Assembly: GCA_030512335.1 (NCBI GenBank)
Contig: JAULSU010000006.1
Location: 1,860,001-1,924,000 of the forward strand
Origin: Immersiella caudata
Taxonomy: Eukaryota > Ascomycota > Sordariomycetes > Sordariales > Lasiosphaeriaceae
Reading direction: 5' to 3'
Length of the DNA stretch: 64,000 nucleotides
Numbering within the stretch: the first letter of the stretch is position 1; every line of letters begins with the position of its first letter. The position numbers were made by a program, and so were the translations under genes. The notes under the pieces are model-generated. The model saw only the letters and a program-made list of their open reading frames with translations. It was not told the origin of the DNA and made no database searches. Shown here piece by piece: positions 35,559 to 43,910 of the stretch.

Positions 35559-36836
35559 TTAGTTCCCTCGGCGTAGTCGCGGTGAGCTTCCCATCAAACT
35601 GCTTCCGTCTCTTGACAAGATGCTGCTGATATCGAGACTGCTGCGTGGGCCATGGCCGCCAACCGTGCTGTCCCGCTGCCCGTGCCCACGTCCGCCGATG
35701 CTGCTTCTCTGCCCATAGCCACCTGCCATGCTGCTCCTGGGCCCAGCACCACCGGCCAGACTGCTCCGGACATGGGGCAAACGCGGTGCCTGCATCCCAC
35801 CGAAGCTGATGTTCTGCCCAGCATCATCATCACTACTCAGCGAAGCCTCGGAGTCCGTATGCTCATAGCCACCAAGACTCTCCGCCTCGGGGATATCATC
35901 ATCGAGGTTGGCGTCCATGCCCACATCCATGTCAGGCTCCAGCTCCTCCGGATACATCGTGCTGACAAGGTCATCCTCCTCCAGAATATCCGCCTGGTCG
36001 TCATCATCAATTTCCTCATCACCACCATACATATCCCCGCCCGCCACTGCTCCATTCCCACCCCTTGCCATCATCTCCCGCATGCGATCCTCCGTCGCCC
36101 GCATCGACGCGACCCGATTCACCATCTCCCTCTGCTGGACCCGCCTCAACTGCCTCCCGTCACCAGCCACATCACCTCCCTCGCTCTCATTCTCTTCATC
36201 TTCATCATCCTCTTCCTCTTCCTCCTCATCATCACTCGCCCCATCAAAGCCAAAGCCCCCATCGTCTGCGTCCGGAATATCATCATCCAGATCCCTCACC
36301 CCTTCACCCTCCATCATCTGCTCGTCTCCCTCCCCGTCAACCCCAAGCACCCCTTCCTCGCCTTCCATCGGCAACGCATTCCCCGCCTCTGCCTCCGCCA
36401 GCTCCTGTGCGAGCATCTCCCTCCTCATCGCCTCGGCATGCTCTTCCGCCTCCCGGCGCTCCTCACGCAGCTGGAACAGCGTCTTCGTCACGCCGGGCGG
36501 CTTCAGCCAAGTATGTCCCAGGTTCGCAACATTCCCGCGCCGCCGGTCGTTGGTACGCTCATCGTCACGGAGGCGACCGAGGGCGGAGCGTTCAATGATG
36601 TGTGCGGCGCTGTGGGTATGCCCGGGGCGCATGCGTGGGTTCGCAGCGGTGACGGATTGGTTTTCTGCTGCGGCGTCGGGGTGGGATGGGGTTGGTATTG
36701 GTGGGTGGGGATTCCGCGAGGAGGTGTACCAGAGGGAGTGGGACTGTGAAGGGGGGGTGTCAGTTGGGTTGGTTGGTATCAATAGGCAGGGGCCACTTAC
36801 ATCCCGCGGGGTTAGGTCTGGGAGGACAGAAAACAT
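35559..36836 (-). CDS. apc15: Apc15/Mnd2-type anaphase-promoting complex subunit
   Basis: Fungal APC15-family protein, a small subunit of the anaphase-promoting complex that helps turn over the mitotic checkpoint complex. Minus-strand exons 36836-36801 (36 nt, MFSVLPDLTPRD) and 36743-35559, joined by splicing a 57-nt intron (GTAAGT...TTCACAG), give 406 residues. The conserved N-terminal block reads MFSVLPDLTPRD-SHSLWYTS and continues to HTWLKPPGVTKTLFQLREER and the helix EEHAEAMRREMLAQELAEAE. The remainder is disordered and very acidic (a run of Asp/Glu at about 200-235), then Gly/Ser/Arg-rich repeats of the type GPRSSMAGG and GQRSSIGG. Reading through the intron would insert 18 residues not expected in the family. 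Long frames on the opposite strand are mirror images of the acidic repeats. Confidence 0.88.
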   Translation of the reverse strand: MFSVLPDLTPRDVSGPCLLIPTNPTDTPPSQSHSLWYTSSRNPHPPIPTPSHPDAAAENQSVTAANPRMRPGHTHSAAHIIERSALGRLRDDERTNDRRRGNVANLGHTWLKPPGVTKTLFQLREERREAEEHAEAMRREMLAQELAEAEAGNALPMEGEEGVLGVDGEGDEQMMEGEGVRDLDDDIPDADDGGFGFDGASDDEEEEEEDDEDEENESEGGDVAGDGRQLRRVQQREMVNRVASMRATEDRMREMMARGGNGAVAGGDMYGGDEEIDDDDQADILEEDDLVSTMYPEELEPDMDVGMDANLDDDIPEAESLGGYEHTDSEASLSSDDDAGQNISFGGMQAPRLPHVRSSLAGGAGPRSSMAGGYGQRSSIGGRGHGQRDSTVGGHGPRSSLDISSILSRDGSSLMGSSPRLRRGN

Positions 36837-38262
36837 TGCTGTTTGTTGGTGCGGTTGGGTATGATTGTCGAGGAGTTTTGCTTGCGAAACCGTTTTTTAA
36901 TTATCTGAATATAAAACCGTATAGAGGTGGTTAGGTTTGCGCGTTCAGCAGAGTTCCGTCACTGAGTTTGCGATGTCGACGCGCCGACATGTGTATGAAG
37001 TATGAGGATAGTGTGGTATTAGCACTGTGTACAAGGTACTTCCCTACCCCACATGCGGCTGTCCAGGGGATGCACATGGTCAACGACAGGTCGGGGCTAG
37101 AACAAACAGGATGGAAGTCAAGGAATTGCACTTTACACACTCCCAAATCCAAGTGCATCAGCATATCAAAAGAGGGTCGCGTGTTGACTTTCTTCTTTTG
37201 GCACTTGCAGGGTCTCACGACGCACACACCAGCAAACTTCCTCGAGAGGCCTTGGCTACCCAACCTCGTTTATTACCCCGCGATGGACCCCATCTTACCG
37301 TTCCTTGCCACGCTGAACAATGAGCTACACATGACAGGCCACTCGGGCGACGAAGGCAGTCTCAGGGTAGCTTACCACCCCACTGGCTCGTCGTCGTTGC
37401 GAGTACGGAACGTAGTAAGATGCCGCAGCTCGACAGAGAAGGACTCGGAGTCTTCGCCGAAGTCCCGCTGCCATTGACCAATCCTTCTTCCAGCTTGAAC
37501 CGGGGTTCCAACAACCGCCTTCACATTTCCATCGGCGTCGACTCATCGCTACGCTACCAGAAGCCACACCATACACTACCTCCTATGTCTGGGTGTGCGA
37601 GAATAGACGCACGATGGAAGAAGCCCACAGCCATCCGCTCCAATTTCACCCGAACGCAGGTTCTCGTTGATGAGGTTCTCCTCAGGGCCAAGCCATGCAC
37701 TCCTTGCCCACCCTACCAGCCCATTCAGGGGTTGAAGTGGTTTTCATGAGGTAACTCAATGCTGTTCCGTGGCATTGGATGCGGTTTTGCTGTGCGGCTT
37801 CAACTTTCCCTGTCCCTTGCTGCATCCAACTAGTGGATGTCCTCCACGTCCCACCTCCCTGAGACAGCCAAGTTCTGAAAACGAGGTAAAATCGTACAGA
37901 GGCGTCGGCCAATTCTCGCGCTCCACGTCGTCGGGATTTCTCGGAAGCACCGCGGCCTGTGGAAATGCAGTGATTGACAACTTTTCTTTACGCGCTGCAT
38001 AGCCCTTAGGCAATATGTTCAACCGGTGTAGGTCATGTTGAGAAAGAAATTTTCTGCTTATTACCTGATGTCTTTAACAGATTGGTTGAGAGATGGGCGC
38101 GGTCGTGGGCTGTTCGGGAAGCGGCTGCCCTGTCAGCCACGGGCCAATCGGGGTTGACAGAAAGCCAATTCGGAGTCGCAGGCTTGCACCGATGTCGGCC
38201 CAGGAAGCGCGGCGAACACCGCGGCTCCGATGAGATCCAAGGACGCGGACGGACAGTAGGCT
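36837..38262. other. Intergenic region left of the hAT element
   Basis: About 1.4 kb of normal GC content with no supported coding sequence. Includes the promoter of the APC15-type gene at its left side. Confidence 0.5.
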
Positions 38263-38270
38263 CTGGGTGT
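38263..38270. repeat. 8-bp target-site duplication, left copy
   Basis: CTGGGTGT, identical to 43903-43910 on the other side of the element. Eight base pairs is the hAT superfamily size. Confidence 0.8.
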
Positions 38271-38643
38271 TAGTGTCCCGTAACAGTAAAGTGAAATTTC
38301 ATTTTTTCACTCAAATCTGGGTATCGATTTCGTATGAGATTTTGGTGAAAATGCCAAGGCGTATGGGTGAAATGGGGCCCCACATTCTTCCTGACTGGGC
38401 ATTTGACTGGGGTTAGGTTTTCGTGTCCAAAAAAATTGAAATTTAGCTATCTAAAATAGAAAACTAAGACAGGAGTGCCTCTATCTCGTCGTCTGAGTTA
38501 TCACTAAGGCTGGCGAGGAAGGCTTCTAAGCCATCCTCGCTCACAGGCTTAAATACCGATTAGTAATCGTCTTCCATCTCTATCAAAATAACCGCTAAGA
38601 CTTCCTCCTAACGCTCGGGCCGGCTTTTCTCCGCTCTGGAGAC

Positions 38644-38865
38644 TGGTAGCTCCTTTAACCTAGCTAAAATCTTAGTGTTAAAGAATAAAAACGCCGCGAA
38701 ATTAGTCCTTTCCAGCGTAAGGCGATTCTAAACCTTACTTTAAATAAACCTGGTGGCTAAAAAGGAGTGTTCTAAGGGCACACTGTTAGCGAGGGTTGAA
38801 AAGATACGTCTAGCCAACGGCGCTAGTTCCAAATCGGTAATACTCTACCGCAGCCAGAAATCGTA
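38644..38865 (-). pseudogene. hAT transposase C-terminal dimerisation domain remnant
   Basis: On the minus strand one frame reads ITDLELAPLARRIFSTLANS, then VPLEHSFLATRFI, SKV and NRLTLERTNFAAFLFFN, with three stop codons between blocks. The pattern LA-x2-Ile/Leu near SxPxExSF, then NRL, then F-x-FN is the hATC signature. The same frame continues upstream to about 39005 with QFSEFRKQDRAYFRIALSTY. The gene is dead. Confidence 0.75.
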
Positions 38866-39420
38866 AGGTTTAATAATTTAGTTATAAGTTGATAAAGCTA
38901 TTCTAAAGTAGGCCCTATCCTGCTTCCGGAACTCACTAAACTGCCGTTACACCGCTAGCCAGGCAGTTACCGTACAATAACACCGTAAAAAGGCCTTAAT
39001 TCACATGAGCTAGTTAATGGTGAGGTTCAGGTGCCGGGTGGCTAGATCTAAGGCCTAAGCAACCAGGTGGATTTCTAAGGTTTACTTACCCTTACGTGTT
39101 ACTAACGTTATAAACAGTAATTACCAGTTAATTTCACTCCACTTACCGGACTGTTATAACTATTACCAGTTAGCTTCGATCTTTTACCAGTTAAAAATGG
39201 TGTACCCCACGTTTAAACAGTCAGATTCTAACTAGTCCTAAACCTCCCCCACAAGCTTTAAAATCATACTTAGAACCTTAACCCCACGTTAAAATTAGTG
39301 ATTTTTAAAGCTGGCGATAACCTTATTTTACGTGGATCTTTCCTAGGAGTCGTAAGAAAGTGGGGTATTCTTATCGCAAGCCCACGTAAGTAAGGCGTCT
39401 TTATTATTAAAAACAAAAGT

Positions 39421-39444
39421 TAAGGCACGTAATTACGTGCCTTA
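39421..39444. repeat. 24-bp perfect palindrome
   Basis: Left arm TAAGGCACGTAA followed directly by its exact reverse complement. Followed by CACGTGATAAC. Lies inside the hAT remnant; may be the abutted ends or core of a small foldback element. Confidence 0.8.
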
Positions 39445-39696
39445 GCACGTGATAACAGAAGTGATTAAGGCCTTATTTTACTGGTAAATACGTAGTTACT
39501 ATTACCGGAGAATAGCGAGTTAGAGTTTAGATTTCTTAAAAAATACCACGATTTTAACGACGGCTAACATTAAAGATTTCCAGGGCTTAATCTTCAAAAT
39601 ATCTTTAATTAAAAGCTAAAAGCTATAAGAATTACAAAGGGTATAGAAAATATGTGAGAAAACAGGTCTTTTAACCATCTCTTAGTGGAACTTACG

Positions 39697-40388
39697 TGTT
39701 AAATTCTAGCCTCTGAGAACGCTAAAGAGGCCCTGTATTTACAGGGCCTGCCAGTAAGGAAGGCACTGGGTACCCTGCACCCACTAGGTACCCTGCACCT
39801 ACAGCCACCACCCACTAGCCATAATGTGGCTTCAAACCTTCTGGAATCCAGAAGGCCTCAGGGCCTTCAGGGGGCCACAGAAGGCTCTGGAAGCCCACAG
39901 GCTTCCACAACCTTCTAAGGCCACATCAGTGATTACAAGGCCTGTGGAGAGCCTCCACCATACTATTTTATTATTATATTAGTAGTAGAAAGCTCTGGAA
40001 TTTCCATTCCAAAGCTCCCATAGCCTATAACTAGCCATCTCCTCTCTTATAATTAGCTTTCCTTTAAGTAAGCAACCTACTTCCTTCAGTTAAGTATTAC
40101 TTACTGAAGTAAGTAATTTATAAGTAATACAGTTGTTATTACAGTGTAAAGTTTACTGAAACCTTCTGTTTTACAGCGCATAATCCGCTGTAACTTGTCT
40201 TTTAGGCTCTGTAGTATAGGCCTTTATTTGCTTCCTTTAGCACCTTAGTAAGCTCTGCTATCATACCTCACAGCGCTCCTCTAGAGCACTGTACTTACAC
40301 TTCTTCCCTTAACTGGAGCACTGTACTACAGGCTCCTATAGGCTCTCAGGCGCTGTAATACAGGCCTGTAAAGTGCTATAAAGTAACA
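39697..40388 (+). mobile_element. Solo LTR-like repeat, copy A
   Basis: 692-bp repeat starting TGTTAAATTC and ending AAAGTAACA, so with TGTTA...TAACA ends. It is flanked by the 5-bp direct duplication TTACG (39692-39696 and 40389-40393), as expected of an LTR retrotransposon reduced to one LTR. It is rich in short GC-rich palindromes such as GGCCCTGTATTTACAGGGCC and CTTCTGGAATCCAGAAG. Two further copies lie at 40912 and 42133. Confidence 0.75.
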
Positions 40389-40719
40389 TTACGTATTGTA
40401 AAGTTAGTGTCTGTAACAATTCTATTAATCTTAGATATCTCATCCCTAACGAGATTATAAATAAGGGGCTTAATAAGCGACATATAACCGTTAGTGGAGT
40501 AAGCTGCTGTACTAGTATTAATCGTATCCTAATAAAAAGCCGTAACGTTAAGGATCTAGAAGGAGACTGTGATAACCTGCGGGCCACCCTTATAGGTCGG
40601 AACGGACCAACATATCCCTGCAGGTGCCACAGTGCGTAAACAGTGTAAACTAAAACGCGTACACGGACTGATCACCCTGATCACTGGAAGAAGGGAGTGA
40701 TTACGATAAACACTAAGAT

Positions 40720-40911
40720 TATTAATCACCCTGCTTACTAAGTGAGCCTAGTAATTAGAGTGATTAAGGAACAAGTTACATCCCTATTAATTAGTATAAA
40801 TAGCTATTATCGTACCTATGATAATGTAAGGAACCTTTTATTCCTTATATAAGTATTTGCTTATTAATTAAACTAACTTTAATTATATCCTACTGTATTA
40901 ACATTTAAAGT
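40720..40911 (+). repeat. 192-bp dispersed repeat, copy 1
   Basis: Begins TATTAATCACCCT and matches 42824-43015 over its full 192 bp with scattered transitions. Abuts LTR copy B on its right; copy 2 abuts LTR copy C on its left. Confidence 0.75.
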
Positions 40912-41604
40912 TGTTAAATTCTAACCTCTGAGAGCGCTAAAGAGGCCCTGTATTTACAGGGCCTACCAGTGAGGAAGGCGCTGGGTACCCTGCACCCACT
41001 AGGTACCCTACACCTGCAGCCACCACCCACTAGCCACAATGTGGCTTCGAACCTTCTGGAATCTAGAAGGCCTCAGGGCCTTCAGGGGGCCACAGAAGGC
41101 TCTGGAAGCCCACAGGCTTCCACAACCTTCTGAGGCCATATCAGTGATTATAAGGCCTGTGGAGAGCCTCCACTATACTATTCTATTATTATATTAGTAG
41201 TAAAAAGCTCTAGAATTTCCATTCCAGAGCTCCTACAGCCTATAACTAGCTATCTCCTCTCCTATAATTAGCTTTCCTCTAAAGTAAGTAATCTACTTCC
41301 TTTAGTTAAGTATTACTTACTAAAGTAAGTAATTTACAAGTAATACAGTTGTTATTACAGTACAGAGTTCACTGAAACCTTTTATTTTACAGCGTATAGT
41401 CCGCTGTAACTTGTCTTTTAGGCTCTGTAGTACAGGCCTTTGTTTACTTCCTTCAGCACCTTAGTAAGCTCTACTGTCGTACCTTACAGCGCTCCTCTGG
41501 AGCACTATACTTGCACTTCTTCCCCTGATTAAAGCTCTGTATTACAGGCTCCCACAGGCTCTTAGGTGCTGTAATACAGGCCTGTAAAGTGCTATAAAGC
41601 AATA
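40912..41604 (+). mobile_element. LTR-like repeat, copy B
   Basis: Same repeat as copy A, direct orientation, starting TGTTAAATTCTAACC and ending near AAAGCAATA. The last bases differ from copy A by transitions. Flanking 5-mers AAAGT and ATAGT match at four of five positions, so a target duplication is only suggestive. Confidence 0.7.
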
Positions 41605-42132
41605 ATAGTCTTAGTGTTTATTATAATTACTCCCTTCTTCTAGTGATCAGGGTAATTAATCCGTGTATATGTTTCAGTTTACACTGTTTACACACTGTGG
41701 CGCCTGCAGGGATATATTAGTCTGTTCCGACCTATAAGGGTAGCCTGTAGGTTATTATACGATTCCCCCTTTTTATTATTCTTTTTCCACAAAGGTTTTA
41801 AAGTGCGTTTTCCTTTTAATAACTATTACTATTATACCTGTTAACGTGATTAAAAGATAAAATAAGAGAATAAAACCCTTATTTACTAACTGTCGTCTTG
41901 AAAACGCCCTTTTTATCAGTACCTTTAATATTGTTATACCGGTCCGTTACTTTTATTATATACGCCTTAACCTAGAGTGTAAAACGGTTAGTAAAAGTAA
42001 GTCTTACGGGAATTACGTTAGTGTTAAGGGCTAGGCTTATTCGTTGTGTAATATCCACGGTAACGACCCGATAATCCTTTAAAACGTTATTAAGGAAAAA
42101 TAACGTCTGGATAAGGAAAAGTGTAAGGTTTT

Positions 42133-42821
42133 TATTACTTTATAGCACTTTACAGGCCTGTATTACAGCGCCTGAGAGCCTGTGGGAGCCTGTAGTACAG
42201 TGCTCCGATCAGGGGAAGAAATGTAAGTACAGTGCTCTGGAGAAGCGCTGTAAGGTACGATAGCAGAGCTTATTAAGGTGCTGAAGGAAGTAAATAAAAG
42301 CCTGTACTACAGAGCCTAAAAGATAAGTTACAGCGGATTATATGCTGTAAAACAGAAGGTTTCAGTGAACTTTACACTGTAATAACAACTATATTACTTA
42401 TGAATTGCTTACTTTAGTGAGTAGTACTCAACTGAAGGAAGTAGATTGCTTGTTTAAAGGAAAGCTAATTATAAGAGAGGAGATGGCTAGTTATAGGCTG
42501 TGGGAGCTCTGGAATGGAAATTCCAGAGCTTTTTACTACTAATATAATAATAGAATAGTATGGTGGAGGCTCTCCACAGGCCTTGTAATCACTGATGTGG
42601 CCTCAGAAGGTTGTGGAAGCCTGTGGGCTTCCAGAGCCTTCTGTGGCCCCCTGAAGGCCCTGAGGCCTTCTGGATTCCAGAAGGTTCGAAGCCACATTGT
42701 GGCTAGTGGGTGGCTGCAGGTGCAGGGTACCTAGTGGGTGCAGGGTACCTAGCGCCTTCCTTACTGGCAGGCCCTGTAAATACAGGGCCTCTTTAGCGCT
42801 CTCAGAGGCTAGAATTTAACA
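42133..42821 (-). mobile_element. LTR-like repeat, copy C (inverted)
   Basis: Reverse-complement copy of the same ~690-bp repeat; its start (TGTTAAATTCTAGCC) lies at the right end. No matching target duplication is seen, so it may have been rearranged with the adjoining repeat. Confidence 0.7.
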
Positions 42822-42823
42822 AC

Positions 42824-43015
42824 TATTAATCACCCTACTTACTAAGTGAGCCTAGTAATCAGAGTAATTAAAGAACAAGTTACATCCTTATTAGTTAGTA
42901 TAGATAGCTATTATCGTACCTATAATAATGTGAGGAACCTTCTGTTCCTTACGTAAGTATTTGCTCGTTAATTAAACTAACTTTAATTATATCCTACTAC
43001 ATTAACACTTAGAGT
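42824..43015 (+). repeat. 192-bp dispersed repeat, copy 2
   Basis: Full-length counterpart of 40720-40911, directly following LTR copy C. Confidence 0.75.
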
Positions 43016-43489
43016 GTTACTTTGTCTTATAGTAACATACGCCTTATTAACTAGTGAACCCCTATTTGTAAGGACTTACCTCTGTATTACTTCTCTTTAC
43101 CCCACTTAACCTATCTAGCGACCCTGCTAACCGACAGTTGACAGGCCAGAGGTTGTAACAGAGACGTTAATCACTTAATTACCAGACGTATTGTTTAAGC
43201 TGTTAATAATAAGGTTAATTAACAGTACTTATTTAATATAGGTGAGGACTTTATCGCGGCGTTTTAATTAGACTGTCGGTAATTAGCTGGTAATTACGTC
43301 ACCGGTCGGAGATCGAAAAGTGGGGTTAAGTTTATAGATAAACTCCTTTATCGCTAGACTTTTAAGTAGTGTAAATAACAGCCCTATAGAAAATATTGCT
43401 GTAGCCGCTATTTTCGAAGCTTTCTCTTAGTAGCCTTTAGGCTGGGGTCGGATGGTAACTAGCGTAGTAATTGATCGTTATTACATAGC

Positions 43490-43687
43490 GACTTTACGGC
43501 GGCGGTACAGCGCACACTTAATAAGGTGACGCCTTTGCCGGTAGATGTTCTTTACTGCTGTCTTTTAGCACCAATTATAGGTAAGCCGTGGCTTCTTAAA
43601 TCCGGTAACTTCGCGCTCGTCAAATTCAGCGCGAATGGCGTCGTTTACAAGGCCTGTAACAAAGGCTGAGTGGCTTTCTGAAGCCAT
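43490..43687 (-). pseudogene. hAT transposase N-terminal remnant
   Basis: Minus-strand ATG at 43687 opens MASESHSAFVTGLVNDAIRA and continues EFDEREVTGFKKPRLTYNWC to a stop, then KTAVKNIYRQRRHLIKCALY before another stop. Position just inside the right terminal repeat and same strand as the dimerisation domain suggest the start of the transposase gene. The N-terminal family match is inferred from position. Confidence 0.5.
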
Positions 43688-43902
43688 TGTGATGTTAGAT
43701 TTAATTGAGGATTAAGAAAGTGTGGAGGTTTGTGGGGATTGATGGCGGTGAGGATAAAAAGTGGGTACAATTCTTACCATACAAAACCCTAACCCTTGCC
43801 AAGACCCCGATTACTAATGTAAATACCCATACGTTCAATGGGGGTGTTGAAAAAATTGAAAATTCGTATGGACTTGGATTGAATGGTAAATACGGAACAC
43901 TA

Positions 43903-43910
43903 CTGGGTGT
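43903..43910. repeat. 8-bp target-site duplication, right copy
   Basis: CTGGGTGT, identical to the left copy at 38263-38270. Confidence 0.8.

Larger units (their letters stand above)
40567..41759. mobile_element. Inverted-repeat (MITE/foldback-like) element split by LTR copy B
   Basis: Arms of about 155 bp at 40567-40722 and 41604-41759 are reverse complements of each other, with shared stretches such as CCCTTATAGGTCGGAAC, CCACAGTG and GTAAACAGTGTAAACT. Differences are mostly transitions. Between the arms lie the 192-bp repeat (40720-40911) and LTR copy B. Probably the terminal inverted repeats of a non-autonomous DNA element; its superfamily and target duplication could not be fixed. Confidence 0.6.
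38271..43902 (-). mobile_element. Degenerate hAT-superfamily DNA transposon with nested insertions
   Basis: A 5632-bp AT-rich block bounded by 12-bp terminal inverted repeats, TAGTGTCCCGTA at the left and TAGTGTTCCGTA (read inward) at the right, differing by one C/T change, with an identical 8-bp duplication outside each end. Transposase remnants read on the minus strand: a start-like segment near 43687-43490 and a hAT C-terminal dimerisation domain near 38644-38865, both broken by stop codons. Subterminal GTATGG/CATACG words recur at both ends. The interior is interrupted by three ~690-bp LTR-like copies, an inverted-repeat element and a duplicated 192-bp segment. Stops are of the kind created by C-to-T changes, consistent with RIP. 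It cannot encode an active transposase. Confidence 0.85.

Noticed and set aside
35652..36864. Long plus-strand frames (365 and 318 codons) opposite the APC15-type gene
   Set aside because: They are mirror images of acidic and Gly/Ser repeats on the minus strand (poly-Ser and His/Pro-rich translations); the minus-strand frame has the conserved APC15 N-terminus and a clean intron.
43783..43794. AACCCTAACCC, telomere-like repeat
   Set aside because: Only two units, inside the hAT right subterminal region, with a partner-like GGGTTAGG at the left end; better explained as part of the element than as an interstitial telomere.
38271..43902. Tc1/mariner interpretation (TA duplication) of the large element
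   Set aside because: A TA dinucleotide is present at both ends, but the identical 8 bp outside and the hATC-like domain inside fit hAT much better.
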